A stretch of 64,000 nucleotides of DNA. It comes from Malassezia japonica (Eukaryota > Basidiomycota > Malasseziomycetes > Malasseziales > Malasseziaceae). The translations under genes and the position numbers were made by a program. The stretch is from positions 682,001 to 746,000 of the forward strand of contig NC_083371.1 in assembly GCF_029542785.1 (NCBI RefSeq), in the 5' to 3' direction. A model generated the notes under the pieces. That model was given only the letters and a program-made list of their open reading frames with translations. It was not told where the DNA came from and did no database searches. Shown here in pieces: positions 43,629 to 52,855 of this stretch; position 1 is the stretch's first letter, and each line of letters begins with the position of its first letter.

Positions 43629-44303
43629 TTACTCCTTCGACGTCTTGGGCATCTCTGTTTTCTTGCAGTCGATGCGCAAGTCGTTGCTGGGGTTGTACTT
43701 GCAAATAGGGTCGTTGCCGCCATCGCACGTCTGGGCCACCATCTGGTCGCAAAACGACTGGTTGGTCGGCGCGGCGCCATCAAAGTAATGAATACCGTTC
43801 TTCTTGGGGTACTTGGGGTCTGGCTTCTGCGTCACGTTCCAGCATCCGCTCGTCTTCACGTCGTACGGAGGCAGAGCACGCGTCGGGCCCCACGTACGGC
43901 TCTCGGGCCAGTCGACGTAGCCGCACGACGTCACATTGACGCCAGCCTGAGGGTAGTCGTGCTGCGGCGACTCAACAGGGCCGAGGAACTGGCAAGCAGT
44001 CTGCACACTGTGCGGAGCGTACCACAAACCGTTGCCAGTGCCGTTGTTCACGTCCAGCGGAACCTTGCCGATGCAGGTAGTTGCCGAGAAGGGGAAGCAG
44101 TGGATGCCACAGAACGACGAGTTCCAGTCGGTGGCACCGCAGTCGAACGTGCTCACGAGGAAGTTGTCGTTACCATAGATAGCACCGACACAAGGGAGGC
44201 CCTCGGCCTGCTTGTTCTCGTTGGTGAACGTAATCCAGCCGGCCTGCGTAGTAGCGGCGAGCGTAGCGGCAGCTGCAGTAATCTTGACAAGAGTAGAGAA
44301 CAT
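43629..44303 (-). CDS. Secreted cysteine-rich protein, unknown function
   Basis: Intronless, 224 aa. A clear signal peptide (about residues 1-21, hydrophobic Ala-rich core, cleavage likely after TTQA) precedes a mature domain with 12 cysteines, an even number spread along its length, suggesting six disulfides. There are several N-glycosylation sequons (NSS, NGT, NVT, NQS) and many aromatic residues. No transmembrane segment or GPI signal is visible; the tail is basic and hydrophilic (KKTEMPKTSKE). I do not recognise a family. Its own upstream gap of 332 bp is long for this window, with an AT-rich proximal segment, which fits a regulated secreted product. Confidence 0.8.
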   Translation of the reverse strand: MFSTLVKITAAAATLAATTQAGWITFTNENKQAEGLPCVGAIYGNDNFLVSTFDCGATDWNSSFCGIHCFPFSATTCIGKVPLDVNNGTGNGLWYAPHSVQTACQFLGPVESPQHDYPQAGVNVTSCGYVDWPESRTWGPTRALPPYDVKTSGCWNVTQKPDPKYPKKNGIHYFDGAAPTNQSFCDQMVAQTCDGGNDPICKYNPSNDLRIDCKKTEMPKTSKE

Positions 44304-44635
44304 TATGCAAGTTGGGGGGCTACGTTTTGAAAACGGCAGCTTAAATGGGCTCCTTGACCCTATATCGCCGAGGAACCGCGGCCATTGTGCCTGCCGTTTT
44401 TAGATAGCATCGCTCCCTCCGGACAGACCACGCGCGAAAAAAACGTATGTTTTATGCAGGTGATTTGTTCGACACGCAAGATGATTGAGCTACATTGATT
44501 TAAGGTATGCCGCATTGCATCCTTGTGCTCGACGCCTCGCCCGTGCGCCCGATAGGAGCTGAAACTGATCCCTTGATTGCTGACAAAAATAAAAACCCCG
44601 CAACCCGCAAAGCACTGGGCAAAAAAAAGAAAGCG
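44304..44635. other. Intergenic, secreted-protein promoter and tRNA-Ile downstream region
   Basis: On the minus strand the promoter-proximal part has TTTAAG at about 44340 and a GATATAGG TATA-like element near 44363. Further up are A/T runs and then the Pol III T-run behind the tRNA. No ORF of note. Confidence 0.5.
44621..44628 (-). terminator. Pol III terminator of tRNA-Ile
   Basis: Eight consecutive T on the minus strand begin eight bases after the tRNA 3' end, the expected RNA polymerase III stop signal. Confidence 0.75.
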
Positions 44636-44719
44636 TGACCCTAACCAGGCTCGAACTGGCGGCTTTGGAGTAACACTGAGGTATTAGCTCCACACTCTAA
44701 CCAACTGAGTTATAGGGTC
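44636..44719 (-). tRNA. tRNA-Ile (anticodon AAU) with a 10-nt intron
   Basis: The minus strand folds into a cloverleaf: acceptor GACCCTA with TAGGGTC, D-arm ACTC/GAGT, anticodon stem TGGAG/CTCCA, T-arm GCCAG with TTCGAGC. The 17-nt gap in the anticodon loop is resolved as CTAATA, a 10-nt intron, then A, which places the intron between positions 37 and 38 as usual and gives anticodon AAT (Ile, read as IAU after editing). Discriminator base A. Without the intron the length is normal. Confidence 0.88.
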
Positions 44720-44812
44720 TTGCGCTGAAAGGTCTTGCGAATCATGTGTATTTAGACCTGTGTGAAAACGAAGCTCCGCCCCCACACTGGTTCGCAGCGC
44801 GCTCGTTAGAAT

Positions 44813-45801
44813 TTACGGGCTACCGAGTCCTGCCTTTTGGAGCTCGCCCATGAGCTTGTGTCCGTCGGTCAGAGCATAACCAAGCGTACGCTCCTTGAAA
44901 TCGACGCCTAGTTCCAGCAAGCCCACGACGTCGTCGAGAAGCTGTGCTTGGCCGACAATGGCGCCAGGGTGGGAAATGTAGTTCACCGAGAGCATGTGCA
45001 CATGGAGGTGGCTGTGTGAGACATGCAACGTACAAGTAGGTGGGCATGTAGTGCAGGAAGCAGCGCAGCGATGACGACACGCCGTCCGCGCTAGGCGGCG
45101 GAAGCCCATACTTCTCCGTAGCAATCTTGGTGCCTGCGGCTTGGATCTTTTTCAGGAGCGGTACGTGGTCCTTGGTCAGATCACGCATGTTGGTGAGGCT
45201 TGCATCCTTAACAATTGCCACGAGATAGAGCGAGCCGAGCGTGCGACGGTCCCACTTAAGGTCCGGGACGATCACAAAGCCGGTCTTGGGATCGTCATCA
45301 CGGTACAAGACGGACTCACGCTCCGAGACGCCATCGAGGATATTGTGCACCCACGTCGTTTTGGACTTAGGGATCGAATCGATCCATGGCTTGGTCACCT
45401 GTTTGTAGATTTCGGCCGTCTCGAGGATCATGCGGCGTTCCTGTGCGCTGTACTTGGCAATGACCTCGTCGCCCGCCGGGCAAATGAGGGTCATTTTCGA
45501 GTGTGCGCCGCTCTGTTCGCTATCCTGTTGCCATCCAAGCACCCAGGTATACACATCGTTCTGGCCAATAGTTTCCAGGCGCGAAAAAGTGGCCTGTGGA
45601 CCCTCGCGCAGCGATTCCACAAACGCCGGCGTGAAGAAGGCACGCTCCATCAGCAGAACGGCGTTCACGCGCTCGTCCTTCTCTCCAATGCATGTTCCGA
45701 GAAGGTTCACCGACTTGGCGCGCGGATCTGCGTCAGTTCAGCGACCTACCCTCATTGATCACGCGTTCCAAGCGGAAACTCGACAGCAGCGCGTTGCTCA
45801 T
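44813..45801 (-). CDS. DCS1: Scavenger mRNA decapping enzyme DcpS/Dcs1
   Basis: Exons 45750-45801, 45034-45727 and 44813-45011 (two 22-nt introns) encode 314 aa. The HIT motif is assembled across the second intron: LHYMPTYFHLHVHM, where the middle His of HxHxH is catalytic. The N-terminal dimerisation domain holds WVHNILDG and FVIVPDLKWD. The enzyme hydrolyses m7GpppN left after 3'-to-5' mRNA decay and in yeast links to trehalase control. Exon 1 supplies MSNALLSSFRLERVINE, the usual N-terminal block. The start is 43 bp from the divergent Derlin start. Confidence 0.9.
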
Positions 45802-45844
45802 GGCACCAGAACTTGACCTCCACTTACTACGAATTCCCCATACG

Positions 45845-46811
45845 ATGGATGCGTTGTAGGTGGCGCGACTCACCCAGCAATTCGCTTCCCCCTGTGACAC
45901 GCACACTGCTGCTGAGCGAAGCGGCTATCACCGTGCCATGCCTCTTGGCCATGCTGGAGCCCTGGCGTGTGGCGCTGATCTGGCCACTCGTGTTCAAAAA
46001 GTATGAAGTGTACCGCATTGTGACGAGCTATTTCTACGGCGGTAGCGGCTTGCCGTTGGTCATCAATACCCTGGTCCTTTTGTATGTTTCCTAACTCACC
46101 TAGCCGAACCTCGTTCGATCTTGAGAATCGGGGCCTGATTGGCGATACTGCCGACTATTCGTGGGCGCTGCTCTTGATGTGCAGCATGATTCTGGTGTGT
46201 GCCCTGGCTGACGCAGGCCTTCAACCTCCCTCTGCAGAGCGCGATTCACTTCCGCCCTATGCTCTCTGCAATTTCGGTACGTTGTATAGCTAACGCAGTA
46301 CGTCTGGGCCGTGCAAATTCCCAATGCCAAGGTGTCGCTGTTCGGCTTGGTGCGGTTGCAGGCCAAGTTCCTGCCGTATGTGAACCTGCTCATCGACCTG
46401 ATTCTGGGCGGTCCCATGTACGCGCTTGTGTCTGCGACGGGCCTCGCTGCGGGTTATATTTGGTTCTACATTACCGGCGTCCGGCGGCCTCCGCCCACGA
46501 GCCGCGACGGCCGTGCGCACCTCGACCGGTTCCTGACGAAGTACATTGCGCCGCTCTTTGAGACGCCTCGTCGTGTGCGCCGTTTGATTACCGGTGATGG
46601 TGCCGTGCGCCAGCGCTCGTACGGTACGGCCTACTCCCCTAGCGTACCCCCCGCGTCGAGCTCCAAAGGGTACTGGTGGCCCTTTGGCCCCCGCGGCCAA
46701 ACGGCTGGCGGCCACAGCACGGGCCTGCGTCCCCGCGCGCCTGCGCAGCCTGACCGCGACGCGATCCGTGCGGCGACCGAAGCGCGTTTGCGGAAGAATA
46801 GTTCTAGCTAG
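45845..46811 (+). CDS. Derlin, ER-associated degradation rhomboid pseudoprotease
   Basis: Five exons (45845-45855, 45878-46081, 46104-46194, 46217-46276, 46299-46811), separated by four introns of exactly 22 nt, encode 292 aa. The 11-nt first exon and exon 2 create MDAFNSLPPVTR, the Derlin N-terminal signature. Later blocks are YEVYRIVTSYFY, LFRTSFDLENRG and VSLFGLVRLQAKFLPYV. Several membrane segments follow the Der1/Dfm1 plan, then a Ser/Pro/Arg-rich cytosolic tail. Derlins move misfolded ER proteins to the cytosol with the Hrd1 ligase and Cdc48. I could not decide between Der1 and Dfm1; no clear SHP box is visible. The stop codon directly abuts that of convergent GDA1. Confidence 0.9.
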
Positions 46812-48503
46812 TTACTTGCACAACACGCCCTGTTGCAGCACAGCGAGCTGCGCGCCCAGCGCCCAGCCGAGTTCAAACTCGCCAATCTTCTTGGCGAGCG
46901 TGACCTTGCGCTTGTCGTCGAGCTCGTAGCCGAGACGGAAGAGCGTATGCATAAAGGTCAGGTCCAGGCAGTAATCTGGGCGCTGCTTGAGCTCTTCGAG
47001 CGCCTCGGGCGAGAAAGCCGGCGAGCGGAACTTGGCCCATTCCGAAGGCGGCGAACACACGCGCTCGGCGAGCGTGCCGAGTTCGCCAATGCTAAACGTC
47101 GGACCCAGTCCAAGCGGAGCGATGCGGTCGTAAAAGTAGGAGAGCGCAACGATTGCCGAGTCGGTAAACGCGTGCGACATCGAGGGCTGGTACACACCAG
47201 CGAACGAGCACGGCTCCATGCGGCATTCGGCGTCTTTGTCCATCATGACTTCGACGAGGCGCTGGCACGCATCGAATCCGCCGACCGTACCGACAAAGGT
47301 CAGCTCCTTGGTCGCGGTGCCGCCGGGGTGCACGATCGGCGAGCGCTTGGTCGCATTCGCGGTGTAGCAAGGGCTCGGGATGCGGGCATTGTCGGCCGTG
47401 AGCTGTTCCCAGGACGCAGGTCCGCCGCCCGCCTCCCGGTTCACCTGCAGCGAGTCCGAGTGCGCAATGAGGTACATAAAAGCGGTAAGCGAGTTGACCG
47501 ACTGCCGCGCCTGCTTCAAGCCATAGCCCAAGTAGGAGTTTTGGTAGAGCGTGAACGAGGCATTTTCAAAGTCCTTCAGGTGGTAGACGTGCTCGCCCGG
47601 GAGCATGCCCTGACTCGGGTCCTTCATGTGCGGCTCAAAGACAATCTGTGTCGAGCCGCCGCCCAGGTCGAGGACCGCGGCAGTGCGCGGCGGCTTGCCG
47701 CCGGGCGGCCCTTCCGAGCCGATCAGGTTTAGCAGGTAGTTGACCGTGATCCATGCGTACACGCCCTCTTCGCGTCCGTCCATGATCTCTACACCCCGCT
47801 GGTTGCGCTGCCCAATCTCGTTCTGTTCGTCAGCGACGCGGAAGGGGTATTGCGTCTCGAGCAGGCTGCGTACTGCGTGAATAATCTCGGTACTTTGCGT
47901 GCCCGGCAGAAGACGCAGGCCGGCGGTGGCCTTGAGCGAGATTGGAGTGCATGCATGCAGCGACGGGGGAATGAGCTTCAACGCGCCGTCCAGCAGCGGG
48001 CGGAGCGAGTTGGCGGCGCCTGCAGCATCCGTCTTGTACGACGAGAGGCCGGGCTCGATGTGGTCAAAGTGCTCAAACTCGAGCTCAGGCGAGGCCTTGC
48101 AGTAGTTGAACTTGTACACATGGATGCGGCTGCCCGTGCTGCCCGCGTCCATCATGATCGCGTACTGGACCAAGGGCCGCTGTTTGCCATGCACGTCGTA
48201 CACCGGCGGCGCAGTCTCGCACCGCTCGGTGCGCGTGCCATCTGCATGCACGGCCGGCCGCTGACGCGCCGATCCAGACACGTCCACGAACGGTGCGACG
48301 TCGTTATGGTGCGTAAGCGCCGCGACCGGGTTGCGCACTTCGCGTCCCAGCTCGAGCGCCTTGTCGTGCAGAATCGCCGACAGGTTCAGGTGCAGCTGCA
48401 TCGGCACAATAATGAGCAGCAATGCGAGCGCTACGAGAAGCAACAGTGCGGGCTTATTGCCCCGCACCGTGCGGTGTATCCAAGCCAGCGGCGAAAGGCT
48501 CAT
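46812..48503 (-). CDS. GDA1: Golgi guanosine diphosphatase (GDA1/CD39 family)
   Basis: Intronless, 563 aa from the ATG at 48503. It is a type II membrane protein: a short cytosolic head, an anchor at about residues 18-36 (PALLLLVALALLLIIV), then a lumenal apyrase domain. Apyrase conserved regions are visible in order: DAGSTGSRIHVY (about 119), ATAGLRLLPG, EGVYAWITVNYLL, LDLGGGSTQIVF (about 278) and GYGLKQAR. Golgi GDPase turns GDP into GMP so that GDP-mannose import can continue, supporting mannosylation of secreted proteins. Open codons further 5' in the frame do not look like protein. A CACGTG lies 50 bp upstream. Confidence 0.9.
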   Translation of the reverse strand: MSLSPLAWIHRTVRGNKPALLLLVALALLLIIVPMQLHLNLSAILHDKALELGREVRNPVAALTHHNDVAPFVDVSGSARQRPAVHADGTRTERCETAPPVYDVHGKQRPLVQYAIMMDAGSTGSRIHVYKFNYCKASPELEFEHFDHIEPGLSSYKTDAAGAANSLRPLLDGALKLIPPSLHACTPISLKATAGLRLLPGTQSTEIIHAVRSLLETQYPFRVADEQNEIGQRNQRGVEIMDGREEGVYAWITVNYLLNLIGSEGPPGGKPPRTAAVLDLGGGSTQIVFEPHMKDPSQGMLPGEHVYHLKDFENASFTLYQNSYLGYGLKQARQSVNSLTAFMYLIAHSDSLQVNREAGGGPASWEQLTADNARIPSPCYTANATKRSPIVHPGGTATKELTFVGTVGGFDACQRLVEVMMDKDAECRMEPCSFAGVYQPSMSHAFTDSAIVALSYFYDRIAPLGLGPTFSIGELGTLAERVCSPPSEWAKFRSPAFSPEALEELKQRPDYCLDLTFMHTLFRLGYELDDKRKVTLAKKIGEFELGWALGAQLAVLQQGVLCK

Positions 48504-48830
48504 CCCACCGGCACCGACGGTCGTGCAAGACCCACGCGCTTCGCAACGCGTCCACGTGGAGTTTTTCTCAGCCGTGGCCCACGGATTGCCACACGGTCCA
48601 TGACAACTAGAGGGAAAATGAGATGGCCGGATTCGTGAGCCAGCATACAGAGCATAGTCCACTATGGCGTGATTGACAGCAGGAGCAAGCAAAGATGGCC
48701 AGCAGTAATAGAAACAGACCGAGCTTAGCTGTAGGCCGACGAAGCCTTGCGCCTCTGATCACGGCTGCCCCACAACACAGTATGTTTGCAAGCTAGCGTC
48801 TTCGTAGCAGAGGATTATTGCAGGGGACAC
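48504..48830. other. Intergenic, GDA1 promoter and RHO1 3' region
   Basis: This 327-bp stretch holds a CACGTG site at 48553-48558 near GDA1 and otherwise nothing I can assign. The frame upstream of the GDA1 ATG stays open to 48692 without family-like sequence. Confidence 0.55.
48553..48558. promoter_or_regulatory. CACGTG E-box upstream of GDA1
   Basis: Perfect CACGTG within CCACGTGG, 50 bp upstream of the GDA1 start. Role inferred. Confidence 0.4.
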
Positions 48831-49589
48831 TTAGAGGACCAAGCACTTGGACTTGCCCCGGCCACCGCGAGGCTTCTGTATAAGGGCAGCACGAGTCGCG
48901 TGCTCAAACACTTCCCGGACACCCTCGCCGGTCTTGGCACTGCACTCCAGGTAGCGAACGGCACCGATCTTGGAGGCAACGGCCATACCCTCATCAGGGG
49001 TCACAGGGCGCTGGCTGGTCTTGCGCAGCTCCTCAATGATCTTGGGGTCGCGACGGAGATCCTTCTTGCAGCCGACAAGGATGATGGGGAGGTTCTGGCA
49101 GAAGTGAAGCACTTCCGAGATCCACTTTTCCTGGACGTTGTCCAGACTGTCGGGCGAGTCGACAGCAAAGCAAATGAGGATGACATGCGAGTCGGGGTAG
49201 GACAGAGGGCGCAACCGGTCGTAGTCCTCCTGACCGGCGGTATCCCAAAGCGCAAGCTCGACGTGGCGGCCGTCCACCTCGACATCAGCAACGTAGTTCT
49301 CGAAAACAGTCGGGACATAGACCTATCACCATGTTGTCAGTATACTGCCCAGATAGCGCACCGCGCTCAAATCCAACATACCTCGGGGAAAGTACCCTAA
49401 ATAACCATGGCATCAAGCAAAGTTGCCCTCGTGTCAGTACAAGTCCTTTCAGACTGGGTAGGTCAGAGTGGGCAGGGGCCACGGCCCACCCTGACACATG
49501 GTACTCACCTTGCTGAACACGATCAACAGACACGTTTTACCGCAGGCACCATCACCGACGATCACCAACTTTCTGCGAAGCTCAGTCAT
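48831..49589 (-). CDS. RHO1: Rho-family small GTPase Rho1
   Basis: Exons 49509-49589, 49382-49396 (15 nt) and 48831-49322, with introns of 112 and 59 nt, encode 195 aa. G-box motifs are GDGACGKT (residues 11-18), effector loop [31 protein letters not shown] and ECSAK. The C-terminus is basic and ends in the CAAX box CLVL, which predicts geranylgeranylation. Rho1 is the regulatory subunit of beta-1,3-glucan synthase and activates Pkc1 and formins at sites of growth. The 15-nt middle exon (GTFPE) is confirmed by the invariant SKGTFPEVYVPT junctions. Its introns are far longer than the 22-nt standard of the window. Confidence 0.95.
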
Positions 49590-49893
49590 ACTGTTTTAAA
49601 TTAGGGATGGGAGAATGCTGTACACAGGAGGAGGGACAGCACGATCAACCAAAACCGTTTCGGTGGATTGGGTGAAAGAACGAGATCCGCTGCGACGGGC
49701 AGCGACTGGCCGGGCACGGCAATTGCCACGCGAGCAGTGGGACATCCGCTTAGCCTATTTCTGCAGGGGTAGCCAGTCATGTGCTGCATGGGTTGTCCGC
49801 CAATTTGGCCGTCCTCTGCCACGGGTTTTCCGAGGCCGGGTAGGCCGACTGGGACATTGATAGTGTGTTTAGAACCACGAGCCTTCAAGTTGA
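49590..49893. other. Intergenic, RHO1 promoter
   Basis: About 304 bp between the RHO1 start and the tRNA-His gene. I see no ORF, repeat or CACGTG site; it should hold the RHO1 promoter on the minus strand. Confidence 0.5.
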
Positions 49894-49991
49894 GTGGCTA
49901 TAGTATAGTGGTCAGTACGTATCGTTGTGGAGCAGTTGTCGCTTCTACAACAATTACCGATGAGACGCCGGTTCGATTCCGGCTAGCCACA
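49894..49991 (+). tRNA. tRNA-His (anticodon GUG) with a 26-nt intron
   Basis: Cloverleaf: acceptor GTGGCTA with TAGCCAC (49984-49990), D-arm GTAT/GTAC, anticodon stem TATCG/CGATG, T-arm GCCGG with TTCGATT and CCGGC. The loop reads TTGTGG, then an intron at 49931-49956, then C, which places the intron after position 37 and gives anticodon GTG. The D-arm and anticodon-stem sequence is typical of eukaryotic tRNA-His. The extra G(-1) is added after transcription. Confidence 0.92.
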
Positions 49992-49992
49992 A

Positions 49993-49997
49993 TTTTT
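49993..49997 (+). terminator. Pol III terminator of tRNA-His
   Basis: Five T directly after the discriminator region; a longer run of ten T at 50034-50043 could act as backup. Confidence 0.7.
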
Positions 49998-50213
49998 GCT
50001 TATTTGTGGCTTTAATACGCGATATTGTTGGCATTTTTTTTTTGTGCGCGAGGGATAGATTTAGTAGAGTATTCGTGTGGATTGTATCCTGGCACAGCAG
50101 GATGGAACGGCTCTCATACACTGCTCATCCGAGACGCTGACATCATGCCGTGCGGCTGTGCTGACGGCCCCGTCTGCCCGCCCCGCACGCCCCCACACAA
50201 TGTGGAGGTGTAT

Positions 50214-50219
50214 CACGTG
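50214..50219. promoter_or_regulatory. CACGTG E-box upstream of cofilin
   Basis: Perfect CACGTG 114 bp upstream of the cofilin ATG. Role inferred. Confidence 0.4.
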
Positions 50220-50332
50220 CTGTGTTCCCCGGCGCTGGCGGAACGGGCCGAGCACAGGCCCCAAGCACAGAGAGCACTTGGGCTTATTGTGTATTGGATT
50301 TGTGATATCCACTTTTCAATCTTCATTTCAAC

Positions 50333-50891
50333 ATGGTACGTTGAGAAAGAGACCTTGCCTTGAATTGGCGAATAATACTTACACACGATATAGTCTTCCG
50401 GTGTGAAAGTGAACCAGGAGTGCCTTGAGCAGTTCCAGGCCCTGAAGCTGGGCAAGAAGGTCAAGTACATCATCTACACGCTGTCCCCCGACAACACGGA
50501 GATTGTCGTGTCCAAGACCAGCGAGTCGGCCAACCACGATGACTTTCTTGCTGAGCTCCCCGCGGCCGAGTGCCGCTACGCGATCTACGACTTCGAGTAC
50601 CAGAAGGGCGACGAGGGCAAGCGGAACAAGATCTGCTTTATCACCTGGTACGTATTCCTGCCGTGTGGCATGGGACATGAACTAACCGTGCAGGTCTCCC
50701 GATGACTCTAAGGTGAAGCAAAAGATGCTTTACGCCTCGTCCAAGGAGGCTCTGCGCAAGGCCCTTGTTGGTATTGCGGCCGAGATCCAGGGCACCGACC
50801 TCAGCGAGGTTTCGTACGACACGAGTATGTATTTCCCTATGTTTTGTGCTAACACGCAGTCCTCGAGAAGGTGACGCGCGGCACCTTCTAA
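50333..50891 (+). CDS. COF1: Cofilin, actin-severing ADF protein
   Basis: Exons 50333-50335, 50394-50647, 50694-50824 and 50860-50891 (introns 58, 46 and 35 nt) give 139 aa, the normal cofilin length. Exon 1 is the ATG alone, and the protein continues [15 protein letters not shown]. Family blocks are [49 protein letters not shown] and a terminal [13 protein letters not shown]. The basic [12 protein letters not shown] helix is the actin-binding site, and the Ser after the initiator Met is the usual regulatory position. All three introns belong to the long class, as in RHO1. Confidence 0.95.
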
Positions 50892-51017
50892 TTGCGTCCT
50901 TCCAACACTTGTAGCATCGCAGTCGAGTCACTTGGGTATTATCTGCGGTGCGAAGAGGCTCAGAGGCCGCGTAGTTGTACTACCTCTTGTAGCCAGAAAT
51001 GTCCTTAGCACTTGTGG

Positions 51018-52755
51018 CTAGCTGCTCATACAGCCCCAGGTATCCCACGCTTCGGCCACGTCCGGCGTCCGAGCTCCCCAGCGGCAGTGCGCGCCGTGCA
51101 CAAAGTGGCTGCCAAGCCACTTTTGGAGGACGAGCCCAGCAACGTTTTTGGCCGCGAGCGTACTGGTTTCCATGGTAGAGATCCAGCGCTCCATGGCATT
51201 CAGATTGTACAGATCCGTGTCCACCTCAAAGTTGGCGAGCTTGTCCGTAGGGGACAGCACAGGGAATGCTGACCATTCCTTCCCGTACGTCCACACGACC
51301 TCTCCATTTCCAAAGATCTTGTCGAGCGTCTTGGCAGGAAGGGGGCCATAGGAAAAGAGCTTGACGACGTACAGCTTGTCCCACTGCTTCTTATATTGCG
51401 GCTTATTGAGTGTCTCCAGATAGGACAAGGTCAGGAACTCTGGCTTGCCGCCAACTTTCTGCGGTGGCGCAGTGACAATCGTGCGTGGCACACGATCAAA
51501 AGAGGCGTCGTATCCAAAGTACGTAGGATTAGGCTGAGGTGCATCGGTGACGACCAGTGTGACGTGCAGTGACTGATACCGGTAGCTCGGAACCGACTTG
51601 TCGGTATTGAGTAAAGTGATACGAGAATCATGCCACGGCGTCGCAATAAGCACGACATCGTACAAGTCACCATGTCCGTCGCGCGTCCCAATACGCCAGC
51701 GTGTTGCAGACGGCGCGTGCGGCAGCGTCTTGGACCGCACTTTCATGATGCCCGTCACGTCTCCGCTCTCGCCCAGGCGGAGCGTTGCGTTACTTTCCTG
51801 TAGCAGGCTCTGGAACACTTGCGCATTGCCGCCCTTGATACCAGACGCCCCATTCGCTGCCATCGAGACCATACCTGCAAACGCGTGGATGCGGTCGACA
51901 TTCTGAGCGTAGTTGCCACGCGTAGCTGCGTTCACGAGTTCGTCGGCACACAGTGGCGTGACTTTGTGGCTCTCAAAGTAGTCCTTGGCCGACTCTGTCG
52001 TGAATTCCTTGAGCTGGAGATCCTCGGCGATGCCTGTGACGCTGCGCCAGGGGTACGAATTCTTGCGCTTTGGGTCATGCAAGAAACGGGGAGAGTAGAT
52101 GCGTTGGAATGCGCTAATGGCCTTGTTGACCCTGTGTCAGTGAAGAGACGTACAATGTCAGTGCCTTGGTTGGGCTCTTTCCGTAGCGCCAGTATAGCTT
52201 TAGCTGGCTCCAGCGAGAGCCGTCAAAGTCGTCAATAACAAAGTGAGAGCCGTCCCAGAGGCCCATAGGAGACTGCAGTTTGGCATCGCGCGGCGCAGGC
52301 TTCAGGCCAAACTTGCGCGCTGCGTGTCTAATGTTGTGGTTGACATTAGCAAAGATACTCGCTCCCACGTCGATCGGCGGAAAGTGCGAGTCGTTCAAGG
52401 GATGGACGGCCATGATGCGGCCGCCGATGCGGCTGTCGCGCTCATAGACGGTAACGTGCAAGTCTTCCGGAGTCATTTCTGGATCGCATCCTGGTACGCC
52501 GTATTCTTGGAGCTGCTCGCGCGCTTTCCCAAGGAAGTATGCGGCGCTGCTTCCCGAGGCGCCCGCGCCGATGATTGCGACACGAAGAACCGGCAGTGCA
52601 TTGTTGGGAGGGCACTTTTCGGATAGCTTCCTCTCTTGTTTGCTGCTTGTATTTAACTGGAAGGCATATTGTCCGTCAGAGGCCTGGGGATGTCCCAACG
52701 CCTGGCCGGCGATCAGTAGACAGACCGCCCCAACGACTTGGCAGAAAAATTGCAT
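51018..52755 (-). CDS. Prenylcysteine oxidase/lyase-family flavoprotein
   Basis: Exons 52154-52755 and 51018-52131, around a 22-nt intron, encode 571 aa. A signal peptide (about residues 1-21, VVGAVCLLIAGQALG) is followed by an FAD-binding Rossmann motif IIGAGASGSSAAYFLG at about 61-76 and VYERDSRIGGR. The second half matches the prenylcysteine lyase domain (GGNAQVFQSLL, FDRVPRTIVTAP, YNLNAMERWISTMETSTLAAKNVAG). PCYOX1 enzymes oxidise the thioether of prenylcysteines released from degraded prenylated proteins, in the lysosome or vacuole. The signal peptide supports a vacuolar or secreted location. It starts 100 bp from the divergent ERG24. Confidence 0.85.
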
Positions 52756-52855
52756 CGTCGAGGGCCGTGCGGTCGCTAATGTGGAGGCGCAAGAGCCAAA
52801 TGGGCCAATTTATTCAATGACCTAAACCGCGTGATCTAAGTAAGTCTCCCGCAAC

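Larger units (their letters stand above)
49992..50332. other. Intergenic, tRNA-His 3' end to cofilin promoter
   Basis: This 341-bp stretch contains the Pol III stop, a ten-T run at 50034-50043 and a CACGTG site at 50214-50219. No ORF of note. Confidence 0.55.
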
